From Paenibacillus plantarum (GTDB lineage Bacteria > Bacillota > Bacilli > Paenibacillales > NBRC-103111), in NCBI RefSeq assembly GCF_013141695.1, contig NZ_WHNY01000004.1, positions 1 to 64,000 on the forward strand: a stretch of DNA of 64,000 nucleotides, read 5' to 3'. Each line of letters opens with the position of its first letter. Positions within the stretch are counted from its first letter, which is position 1. Shown here in pieces: positions 54,539 to 62,863 of this stretch. The translations under genes and the position numbers were made by a program. The notes under the pieces were generated by a model. That model made no database searches. It had not been told where the DNA came from and worked only from the letters and a program-made list of their open reading frames with translations.

Positions 54539-56644
54539 TTACATGTGCTCAAGCAGATTCATCATATCTTCTTCCTTGTGCGCGAAGATACTTCTTAAAT
54601 CCTGAAAATCAGGTAGGCTTCTGTCAGTGACATCCAGCATAGCGACATGAAGTACTGCATCACCGTCGGCGGCTGTTTGCTCTGGGTCATTAGCAAGGAA
54701 ATGGATATCCACTGCATAGTTGATTAGCTCTGGATCAGAAACAATATCAGGGTATAGCTCATCTTTTTTCCATAATTCCACTTCAACATCTGATCTTGAT
54801 TCCCAAACACAAAGCAGCCGAACATTATTCTTTGTTAATAGCAGTACCTTATCTTCAAGAACCTCACAAATCACGTCCAGTTCCAAAAACCACCGTTGAA
54901 TGTGCTTTTGTTGCTGACGCATACCGTGTTCAATGATATCCTTCACGATCCATCCCTTTGTTCTTGAAAAAACAACGGTTCGTTGATGACGGCAGAACGT
55001 ATATGCATCATGATACCCTTGAACGAGCATACCCTGAGGGGTTGTTTCATATCGGCTGATATGGACATCCGGACGGTAGACCCCCCATCGGTTCGCATAC
55101 ATTCGGTTGGGCTGAACCGCCGATCCGTGAACAAGCACCGTATTATGTGACTCCATATTATACATAAAACCGCGCAGATCACTGTTCATGCGAATTTTAT
55201 GGTACAATGCACCGGAATAGGGTTCACCGATAATCTGCTGCCCCCGAAGAACCATGATCAGCGAGAGCATGTCAATATGGTTGTGTCCGCACACCCCACA
55301 GTTTTCCTTAATGGACATGATAAAATAGTTGGCATCTCTCTTCCAACTACTTCGGCTTGCTGCAAATCCCACGGTGTTATCGCAATAATCGAGCGAGGGC
55401 AACTGGTCCTCCATTAACGTCGCTCCATTCCTGACAGCCAATACGGCTGGGGGGTATGAATTATCCGTCATTTGCATAGCTGCTAGCAAAAATGGCTCAA
55501 TACTCGTCCCCTGATTGTCTCCGATATTCGGGAAACGTTCCGTCGGCTGTGAGATTGAAGTCAGAACAGAAATACTTTTCTCAAGGGAGACAAGTGATAC
55601 GTCGTCCAAGAGGGGGTCATTGTTCAGTCGTGCAATCGTAACTGCGCGAAACAGCATATCTCCGATGGTTGCACCTGCCCAGTAGGAGGTAGAGTGCTCT
55701 CCATAGCCCCCACGAGAATTAAAGTCATCCTTAAAGTGTTCTAGAATGACTTCCCTGCAGCGGAGCTTCATGGCTTCGATCACCGGAAACTCCGGCAGCA
55801 TAACCGCCAATATATAAGGCAAGACCCCTCTTTCCCATAAATGGTGATTATGTGGACGATAGGTGTCGGTATCAAATCTGCGATATTGTGACCCAAAAAA
55901 CCAAATACGGCCGATGATTTTAAAGGCCAGATCATCCGGAAGTGTATACGGCAGCTCCGTGTAAAGTAGTGTCAACAAAACAAGGGTAAGTCCGCCGACA
56001 CTCATGGCATCCCGATCATCGGTCAACATCCAATGCCCCGCATCAGCGTCTTTATTTTCAATAATCAGCTCGTATGTCTCAAAGAATTTTTCCAGAATCT
56101 CTCTGAACTTAGTTGCAATCCGGATGTCTCCATTCTCGTGATATGCAACCGCAAGAGACTCGTAAAATTGCCCCCGTGTGAACATATCGTGAGGGTAGCG
56201 ATGGCGTATAACGTTATCCGTCAGAGCATTATGCAACAGCATATTTTCGAAGTACTCCCCAAGGAAATGCTCTCCACGCTTACCGCTCGGCAACAGATAA
56301 ATGTTGTTCATCATCTTTTCTGCCACCTTTAAACAAAGTTCCTTGAGGCTCCCTTCTAAACCATTCGATGACTGGTACGAAAGCGGTGATGTATCCGGAT
56401 CCATAGGTCGCAGTGGCATTCCTCGGTAATCAAACAAAAAGGTTCGGTTCTTCCGGTTATGAAAATACGCCACGACCTCATGCTTTGCAAGCTGTTCGTC
56501 ACCTTGCTCGAGTGCCCTTCTGACCTTTTGAAGACCTGGATAATTAAGATTAAGGGCTTCAAATACTTGCTTATCCGTGATATCCGTTTCTCTGTCCAAC
56601 AGTTTACCTAGAGGAGTCATTTGATTCACCGTCCCATTCACCAT
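54539..56644 (-). CDS. Heparinase II/III-like polysaccharide lyase, cytoplasmic
   Basis: The start at 56644 (ATG, AAGGAG 12 bases before it) gives 701 residues; an in-frame TTG start at 56671 lacks a site. The N-terminal half is an alpha/alpha toroid, with a Tyr- and His-rich catalytic region near GGYGEHSTSYW. The heparinase II/III beta-domain begins at about residue 440, with GHNHIDMLSL as a metal-binding signature. Relatives in PL12, PL15, PL17 and PL21 cleave uronate-containing polysaccharides by beta-elimination. No signal peptide is visible, so it probably cuts imported oligosaccharides. The adjacent sulfatase suggests a sulfated, uronate-containing substrate, but other uronans are possible. 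Confidence 0.88.
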   Translation of the reverse strand: MVNGTVNQMTPLGKLLDRETDITDKQVFEALNLNYPGLQKVRRALEQGDEQLAKHEVVAYFHNRKNRTFLFDYRGMPLRPMDPDTSPLSYQSSNGLEGSLKELCLKVAEKMMNNIYLLPSGKRGEHFLGEYFENMLLHNALTDNVIRHRYPHDMFTRGQFYESLAVAYHENGDIRIATKFREILEKFFETYELIIENKDADAGHWMLTDDRDAMSVGGLTLVLLTLLYTELPYTLPDDLAFKIIGRIWFFGSQYRRFDTDTYRPHNHHLWERGVLPYILAVMLPEFPVIEAMKLRCREVILEHFKDDFNSRGGYGEHSTSYWAGATIGDMLFRAVTIARLNNDPLLDDVSLVSLEKSISVLTSISQPTERFPNIGDNQGTSIEPFLLAAMQMTDNSYPPAVLAVRNGATLMEDQLPSLDYCDNTVGFAASRSSWKRDANYFIMSIKENCGVCGHNHIDMLSLIMVLRGQQIIGEPYSGALYHKIRMNSDLRGFMYNMESHNTVLVHGSAVQPNRMYANRWGVYRPDVHISRYETTPQGMLVQGYHDAYTFCRHQRTVVFSRTKGWIVKDIIEHGMRQQQKHIQRWFLELDVICEVLEDKVLLLTKNNVRLLCVWESRSDVEVELWKKDELYPDIVSDPELINYAVDIHFLANDPEQTAADGDAVLHVAMLDVTDRSLPDFQDLRSIFAHKEEDMMNLLEHM

Positions 56645-56684
56645 GATTTCTTCTTGCTCCTTTATCTGCAAAAGTGATATGTTT

Positions 56685-57563
56685 CTATTGTTTCACGGCT
56701 CCAATCATGACACCCTTTTCAAAGTACTTCTGTACAAATGGATACACAAATAAAATAGGCAGGGTAACAATCATAATGGTTGCATATTTAATCGTTTCAC
56801 CAATTGACTCTTGTTGCCCTACCTCAGAATAGGTCGACATAGAGCTTGTATCATTTTGCACAAGGATCTCACGTAAGATTAACTGCAGCGGGTACATCTT
56901 TTTGTCTGTCAAAAAAATCATCGCATTAAACCATGAATTCCAATGACTCACAAGATAGTAAAGCGTAACAACAGCGACCATAGGCTTAGCCAGAGGAAGC
57001 ACGACCCGACAAAGAACGGTGTAGTCTGATGCGCCATCTATTCTTGCCGCTTCTTCCAAACTCGCAGGAATCGAAGCAAAGCCCGTTCGTAGAATTATCA
57101 AGTTGAAAGTATTAATGGCAGTGGGAAGAATAATTGCAAGAAACGTGTTATCTATGCCAAGTCCCTTAACAGTGAAGTAAAATGGAATCAGTCCGCCTTG
57201 GAAATACATAGTGAAAATAATAAACAATGTGATCGGTCTTTGAAACAAGACATCCTTTCTGGACAAGAAATAAGCCCCTAGAGAAGTCATAAAAACATTC
57301 AGGGTTACACCGCTGACAACAATGATACTAGTATTAATAAATCCATTAAGAATGTACTTGTTATTAAACACGGCTTCATAGGCCTTGATGCTAAAACCCA
57401 GAGGTTTTATGAGCGGTCCACTGTAGGCCATCAGTAATTCCGGCTTGCTCAATGATGAAAAAAGGACATGCAACATTGGATAGAGTGTTACGCAAATCAT
57501 AAATATCATAAATATTGCATTGCCTGAGTCAAATATGAAGCCACTAGGGCTTTTCTTTTTCAC
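56685..57563 (-). CDS. ABC importer permease, LplC-like
   Basis: This 292-residue membrane protein has a GTG start after GAGGGGGG, six membrane segments, an EAA loop (EEAARIDGASDYTVL, LPLAKP) and the LplC-type C-terminus KYFEKGVMIGAVKQ. It lies 15 bases after the LplB-like gene and about 40 bases before the lyase start. Confidence 0.92.
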   Translation of the reverse strand: MKKKSPSGFIFDSGNAIFMIFMICVTLYPMLHVLFSSLSKPELLMAYSGPLIKPLGFSIKAYEAVFNNKYILNGFINTSIIVVSGVTLNVFMTSLGAYFLSRKDVLFQRPITLFIIFTMYFQGGLIPFYFTVKGLGIDNTFLAIILPTAINTFNLIILRTGFASIPASLEEAARIDGASDYTVLCRVVLPLAKPMVAVVTLYYLVSHWNSWFNAMIFLTDKKMYPLQLILREILVQNDTSSMSTYSEVGQQESIGETIKYATIMIVTLPILFVYPFVQKYFEKGVMIGAVKQ

Positions 57564-57578
57564 CTGTATCCCCCCTCA

Positions 57579-58532
57579 TTACCACAAACTGTTTTCATTT
57601 GTCTTCCTGCTTATATAATTAGCTCCAACAACCAAAATGAAATTAATGACGGAATTGAAAAGACCGACCGCCGCACTAAAGCCCCAATTCAGTTCAACAA
57701 GCCCTCTTCTGAAAACAAAGGTAGAGATAACATCTGAAGTACTGTAGATCCCAGGATTATACAATAAGATAATTTTCTCAAATCCTACGTTGAGCATGCT
57801 GCCCAAACGCAATATTAGCAAAATAACGATCGTAGGTATAAGCGACGGGATTGTAATATGAATAATCTGATGAAAGCGGTTGGCACCATCCATCTCTGAC
57901 GCCTCGTAAAATGAGGGATCGATTGTTGATATGGCAGCAATGAAAATAATAGAACTCCATCCAACATTTTGCCAAATATCAGATATGACATATATGGGGA
58001 CGAATAAAGATGGATCGCTAAGCATAGTAGCCGGAGTGCCCCCAAAAAAACTAACAATGTAGTTAATGACCCCTGTATCCATGGTGAAAGATTTAATCAT
58101 ACCGCATACAACAACAATGGAGATAAAGTGCGGCATATAGGTGATGGTCTGAACAATATTCTTTCCTTTCAACCACTTTAGCTCATTAAGCAACAGTGCA
58201 AAAATGATCGGAGCAGGAAAATCAAACAATAAACTATAGAAGCTTATTTTTAGGGTATTCCAAAGGACTCGTCCAAAGTAAGCGCTTTGAAAAAACATCT
58301 GAAAATTATCTAGTCCAATCCACTTGCTTCCGAGTATACCTTTCCCAGGCGAATAATTCTGAAAGGCCATCAGCACTCCATACATAGGGATATAAGAAAA
58401 AATAAGGTAAAACAAAATAACCGGCAATACCAACAGGTAGAGTCTGTAATTTTTTTTATAATCTTTGGTGATTTTATTCAGCAAACCACTTCTTTTAACG
58501 GCAGCACGCTCAAGCTGAACCTCGTATTGCAC
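57579..58532 (-). CDS. ABC importer permease, LplB-like
   Basis: This 317-residue membrane protein starts at GTG 58532 after GGGGGG. It has the LplB signature (VLPVILFYLIFSYIPMYG), an EAA loop (YEASEMDGANRFHQI) and six membrane segments. It lies 129 bases downstream of its binding-protein gene, separated by a strong stem-loop. Confidence 0.92.
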   Translation of the reverse strand: MQYEVQLERAAVKRSGLLNKITKDYKKNYRLYLLVLPVILFYLIFSYIPMYGVLMAFQNYSPGKGILGSKWIGLDNFQMFFQSAYFGRVLWNTLKISFYSLLFDFPAPIIFALLLNELKWLKGKNIVQTITYMPHFISIVVVCGMIKSFTMDTGVINYIVSFFGGTPATMLSDPSLFVPIYVISDIWQNVGWSSIIFIAAISTIDPSFYEASEMDGANRFHQIIHITIPSLIPTIVILLILRLGSMLNVGFEKIILLYNPGIYSTSDVISTFVFRRGLVELNWGFSAAVGLFNSVINFILVVGANYISRKTNENSLW

Positions 58533-58615
58533 GCAGTTCCCCCCTTATGTTTTATTCTACAAAGATATATTTCAAAACCATGCAGAGCTGGATTTTTTTC
58601 TTTGTAATTAAGCAT

Positions 58616-58647
58616 GTACAGTGCACATAGGCACTCATGCACTGTAC
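58616..58647 (-). terminator. Stem-loop between binding-protein and permease genes
   Basis: A perfect 10-bp stem (GTACAGTGCA and TGCACTGTAC, loop of 12) lies after the binding-protein stop codon. Only a weak T-rich tail follows on the minus strand. Such intercistronic hairpins often stabilise or partly terminate transcripts, so that more binding protein than permease is made. Confidence 0.5.
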
Positions 58648-58661
58648 CTCCATGAAATAAC

Positions 58662-60290
58662 TTACTTTTGGTTCATATAACGATTATAGGCTGCCTGATT
58701 GATTTCAATGGCTTTATCAATATTCAGCTTTTTCAACTGAGCTACGAAATCTTCAAAAGTATCCATCTTAGCTCCACCCATAATAAATTTAATTTTACTT
58801 TCATCCAAATAAGTCTTTGCTGAACCCATGACGCTCGCCAGAGCAGCACTTTCTTCGTTGGTGAAATTCACTAAAGGAAGCGCATATTTTTCATTATCGT
58901 TAGCGCTCCATACCTTAACGGCATTTTTCTGCTCCTCGGCTGAGTAATACTGCTCAATATATGGCTTTTCCTGAATATAGGGGCCATTATAACCAGCACG
59001 AGAATAGAAGGCCATAGCAGCCTGCATGGACAGACCCTTTGGATTATTTGTAACAAGATCTGTGTAAGTAGGGTAATTGTTCACCAAATTAAAGCTGGTG
59101 CCTTCCCTACCATAGTTAAAGAGCTTTCTTCCTGCATCACTGTAAGCATAATCCAACAATCGTGCGGCCAATTCAACATTCTTGCTAGAGCGTGAAATAG
59201 CAGCGGCTCCGCCTGTATTCATATATGTCCGCTGTTTATTACCAAATTTAGGGCGTTCGCCTTTGTTCAGAACCGGATAAGGTGCTGCTTCAAGATCATA
59301 TTTAGCATTCGTCTTTCGGCTGGTGAGGTTATACTTGCCAAGATCTCCTCCGGCAGAGCCAATGGTAGCGCCTGTTTTGCCATTGATCATATTGGCTTGA
59401 AAGGTCTTGACATCAAAGGTTGCAAAATTCTGATCCAGAAGTTTCTTGGAGTACCATCGAGCCATGGTAGACAGATATTCTTTATACCCGTTTTCAAGGG
59501 GACCGTAATGTACTTTTCCGTTTTCAACATAAAAACCTTCAGTTACGCCAAAAGCCCCCATGAACATACTTCCGCCAAGCCATTGGTTTGGATCCGCCGA
59601 ATATGGTGCCGAGACCCCTTTCTTCTCCTTAAATGCGGTCAGCATGGCTTCCCAATCTGCCATAGTCTCAGGTATAGGAAGGTTCAATTCATCCAGCCAG
59701 TCCTTCCTTACCATTGGGCCTGATGTGACCTTCAGTGCATCATCTGAACGAATACCCGGAAAGGCATAATACTGTCCGCTTGAGGTCTTGACTGATTTGT
59801 CAAGCTCCTGATCTTTAGTGAGATAGCTTTTAAGGTTCGGTGCATATTTATCAATCACTTCATTTAAAGGAATAATATACTTCTGTTCAATGGCGTTTTG
59901 CGGTCCACCGGTAAAGCCATACCAGCCCCATTCAATAATATCAGGCAGATCTCCTGATGCGAGCATAATGCCAAATTGTTCATCAACGCTGGCTGCTGCC
60001 GGGTGAATAAACTTTACCTTAATGCCCGTTTGCTTCTGGAGCTCCTTCGCAAATTCTGTTTCGCCCATATTTGCAGAGCTTGCAGACACATTAGAGCTCA
60101 AAGGCATCCAGTATGTAAGTGTCACATCCGTTTTAATCGGGTAGGAACTCGTGTCTGATTTTGGAGTGCTATTCGCAGAACTTGAAGGACTTGGCGTTTC
60201 CTCATTATTACTGCAACCGGTAAGTCCCAGTGCCATAGATGCAGTCAATGTCATAGCTGCAAATTTCACTGATTTTGATTTTAAGTACAT
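58662..60290 (-). CDS. Sugar-binding lipoprotein, LplA-like
   Basis: The 542-residue protein starts at ATG 60290 after AAAGGGGAG. A signal peptide with lipobox LTGC at about residues 23-26 is followed by a Ser/Pro/Asn-rich linker and a solute-binding domain of the LplA class (YWMPLSSNV, then WYGFTGG and GAFGVTEGFYV). It is the first gene of the operon, followed by two permeases, a lyase and a sulfatase. The ligand is probably an oligosaccharide product of a uronate-rich or sulfated polymer. Confidence 0.92.
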   Translation of the reverse strand: MYLKSKSVKFAAMTLTASMALGLTGCSNNEETPSPSSSANSTPKSDTSSYPIKTDVTLTYWMPLSSNVSASSANMGETEFAKELQKQTGIKVKFIHPAAASVDEQFGIMLASGDLPDIIEWGWYGFTGGPQNAIEQKYIIPLNEVIDKYAPNLKSYLTKDQELDKSVKTSSGQYYAFPGIRSDDALKVTSGPMVRKDWLDELNLPIPETMADWEAMLTAFKEKKGVSAPYSADPNQWLGGSMFMGAFGVTEGFYVENGKVHYGPLENGYKEYLSTMARWYSKKLLDQNFATFDVKTFQANMINGKTGATIGSAGGDLGKYNLTSRKTNAKYDLEAAPYPVLNKGERPKFGNKQRTYMNTGGAAAISRSSKNVELAARLLDYAYSDAGRKLFNYGREGTSFNLVNNYPTYTDLVTNNPKGLSMQAAMAFYSRAGYNGPYIQEKPYIEQYYSAEEQKNAVKVWSANDNEKYALPLVNFTNEESAALASVMGSAKTYLDESKIKFIMGGAKMDTFEDFVAQLKKLNIDKAIEINQAAYNRYMNQK

Positions 60291-60405
60291 TTGTATTGCT
60301 CCCCTTTCTAATTTGCATATCAGGTTTTAGGCCTGCTTTCATGGTAAAGTCTCATAAACAACTAAACAATAGACACAATTGTACAATTCATTGTTTCAGC
60401 AATTT

Positions 60406-60445
60406 TGTCCATCCGGAGACGTTCGTTTCCAGTTCCGGATGGACA
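60406..60445 (-). promoter_or_regulatory. 12-bp inverted repeat upstream of the binding-protein gene
   Basis: TGTCCATCCGGA (60406-60417) and TCCGGATGGACA (60434-60445) are exact inverted copies with a 16-base spacer. A related TTGTCCAT sequence lies at about 60468-60475. The position, 116-155 bases before the start codon, suits an operator or a leader hairpin. Confidence 0.45.
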
Positions 60446-60531
60446 TTTTGTCATAAACGATACCCAATTGTCCATTTCGAATGGTCCTCTAGCAGTCTGG
60501 ATTTCAATTGTTCTTCCTGTTGCCAAACAGA

Positions 60532-60576
60532 TCAAAAGCCCGTAAAGTCTCTATTTATCAGAGATTTACGGGCTTA
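60532..60576 (-). terminator. Intrinsic terminator of the membrane AraC regulator
   Basis: AAGCCCGTAAA(G)TCTC and GAGATTTACGGGCTT pair across a nine-base loop with one bulge, followed by TTTT on the minus strand. It lies about 110 bases past the regulator stop. Confidence 0.75.
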
Positions 60577-60683
60577 TATCTTCCAGACTTAACAATGTTA
60601 TTTGTAATGTACAGATTGCAATAGACATTCTGCCCACAATTGGATCAAACTGACTATTTGGATTTCACCTAAGTATTTGAGCG

Positions 60684-62655
60684 TTACGATTCATCATGTT
60701 CTTCGTCTATAAACTGCCCCGGAGTAGTTCCTTCATATTTCTTATATAATCGCATGAAGGTTCTATAGCTTGCAAAGCCGGACTGTGCCGCAGCATCCGC
60801 AAGCGTCATTTTATCTGTTGCCGCCAACCCCTTGAACGTAGCAATTCTTATTTTGTTCAAATAGTCGATAATTCTTTCACCGGTATGATCTTTATAAATC
60901 TTCGAAAGCTGTCTGCCGTCCATTTTAAAGTAATCTCCAATGGCCGTCATATTAAGATTAACATCAAGATAATTAAGCTCAATATACTCTGTCACTCTGT
61001 TTACAAGGTTTGAAATGTTAGACGCTTTGAATTCCTGAAGAGCATCTGAAAGCCTTATTTGATCTTCCAGTTTGTGACTGACATTATCCTTCACTTTGAG
61101 CTGATTCAACATACTCACAGCCTCCAGATAGGCTTGATTGATGCCTTTCACGCCGGAATGTGCTGAGCTCAACACCGTTTCAAAACAAACAAACCCATGT
61201 TTTCGTAAAAACGCAATGGTCTCATGGATAAGCTCAGTGATCGTTGCTTCGACCGCACTCCCTTCCTCCTCGCTATAATTAAAAATGCATGCTATTTCTC
61301 TTCCCCCTACTGACGACATAGCCCTGCCCACTTTTGAACTTCTTGCTGACAATTTCATTAAAAGCATTTTCGAAAATGCCTTCGATGTTATGGTAGTTGT
61401 CGCCAGTATCTGGTTCCTGGACATCTAATTCGTCACTAAAACACGGAACAGCAATTGCTACCCTAAACCGATCTGAATAAAGTTTAATTCCAAACTGATC
61501 AAACAATCTCTCAATGGTACTACTGCTATCGACCTTACCGTTAAGCATGCGCATGATAAAATCATTTCTTAGAATTTTCTTATTTTCCTGTACTAGGGTT
61601 TGAATGGTATTTGAAATATACTTGTATTCATCTTCCGTTTGTTTCTGATCCCATGCCTGAACTGAGGTACTTTCAATAATTTCTAAAAGCTTGTGAATCG
61701 GCTTGTAGTTCCGTCGTATAAACCACCAAATCATGGCCATGCCCCCAACAAGTATGACAAAAATACCTACATATACGATGCCGCGTGCAAACTTCAATGT
61801 CTCCCAGTATTTCGCATACGGTGTGATGAGGCACAGATTGATCCCCTGTATAATAGACTCTTTATAGGTAAGGATATATTCTTTATCGAAAAGATTTACA
61901 ACCTGGTTGTTCTGATTCGCATTCACTTCAAGAGCCTCAATGCCTTTCGTTAATTGAGTATCTGTACCAAACAATGCCCCTCCCTGATTGTTTACAAGGA
62001 AATAATTGATATCTCCATGTATCTGGTGAATTGTATTCCTGAGTGAAAGAGAATCTGATACAACAAATAAAGATGCGCTTTTCTTGCTGACTCCCCCCAT
62101 AGGCAAGGAAGCTCTTAGAAGGAGCGTTAATCCCCCGTCTTTGTTTTTTTGGGTATCAAATACTGTTCGTGTATCCTTTTTTATTTGAACAATCCATTCC
62201 TCATAAGTCATATCAAATTCCTGGAAATACGATTGATAATACGAAAGGCTGCTTGAAATACCATTCTTATATACAATGGTATCCATATCTTGTATATAAA
62301 TAAAACTCTGAGAAATGTTCTTGTTCCCATATTGATAATTAAACAAATCTTTTTGCAACAAATACATGGCGTATTGACGTTCAGAATCTGTTGCCCTTTC
62401 ATTCAGTACCTGCTGCAGATTTATATCTAGCGCAACTTGTGAACTGATCCGATTCATATCGTACAGCATCGTGTTGATCTGTTCAGCAATTTGCACAATG
62501 GTATAACGGTTGAAATCTTCAATTACACTCTTGATCACACCATCGAGCTTTATGTAACACATACTCATAATTGCAATAATAAACACCAAAACTGCCATGT
62601 ATGAAATTGTCCATTTGTACACAATGGTTTTTCGAAGCGGTTTGAGTTTTCTCAT
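60684..62655 (-). pseudogene. Membrane-bound AraC-type regulator interrupted by a one-base frameshift
   Basis: The reading frame from 62655 (ATG, AGAGGAA upstream) encodes a membrane segment at about 15-36, an extracellular Cache-like sensor, a second membrane segment near 300-320 and a cytoplasmic linker. It then runs to a stop near 61279. The downstream frame continues the same protein through a C-terminal AraC double helix-turn-helix (GDYFKMDGRQLSKIYKDHTG, GFASYRTFMRLYKKYEG) to 60684. Removing one C from the C5 run at 61303-61307 joins the frames into a coherent 656-residue protein. It is the apparent regulator of the downstream importer-lyase-sulfatase operon. The change may be a real mutation, a phase-variable tract or a sequencing error. 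Confidence 0.82.
61303..61307 (-). other. C5 homopolymer at the frameshift site
   Basis: On the minus strand the run reads AGTAGGGGGAAG. With four G residues the frame continues as SRGREIACIFNY; with five it goes out of frame and stops about 8 codons later. This is the most economical position for the indel. Confidence 0.7.
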
Positions 62656-62729
62656 AGAATGGCATTCCTCTTTCTAAGGTACCTGAAGATTTTTCAATTA
62701 TAGAACAAAATACCCAATTTACTCAATAC

Positions 62730-62745
62730 TTCATCGCGCTTTCAA
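62730..62745 (-). promoter_or_regulatory. Candidate CcpA (cre) site upstream of the membrane regulator
   Basis: The minus strand reads TTGAAAGCGCGATGAA, about 14 of 16 matches to WTGNNARCGNWWWCAW. It lies about 75 bases before the regulator start, suggesting carbon catabolite control of this regulator. Confidence 0.4.
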
Positions 62746-62763
62746 AGCCTCTTTGTAAGGTAA

Positions 62764-62813
62764 AAATAGACTAAGCCTTTAGGTTCGCGACCTAAAAACT
62801 TAGCCTGCTATTT
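62764..62813 (-). terminator. Intrinsic terminator of the dehydrogenase gene
   Basis: A long imperfect hairpin (AAATAG, CTAAG, TTTAGGT pairing with ACCTAAA, CTTAG, CTATTT) is followed by TTTTT on the minus strand. It lies about 50 bases after the dehydrogenase stop. Confidence 0.78.
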
Positions 62814-62863
62814 CTGATCCCGACTCGCCCTTGAATGAGACAATCTAACCTTGTTTCAATCTT

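Larger units (their letters stand above)
60291..60683. other. 393-bp intergenic region before the fourth importer operon
   Basis: No gene is seen. The region holds the terminator of the upstream regulator (60532-60576), a 12-bp inverted repeat (60406-60445), a short AATTGTACAATT palindrome near 60377, and presumably the operon promoter. The motif TGTCCAT occurs more than once, which suggests regulator binding. Confidence 0.6.
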
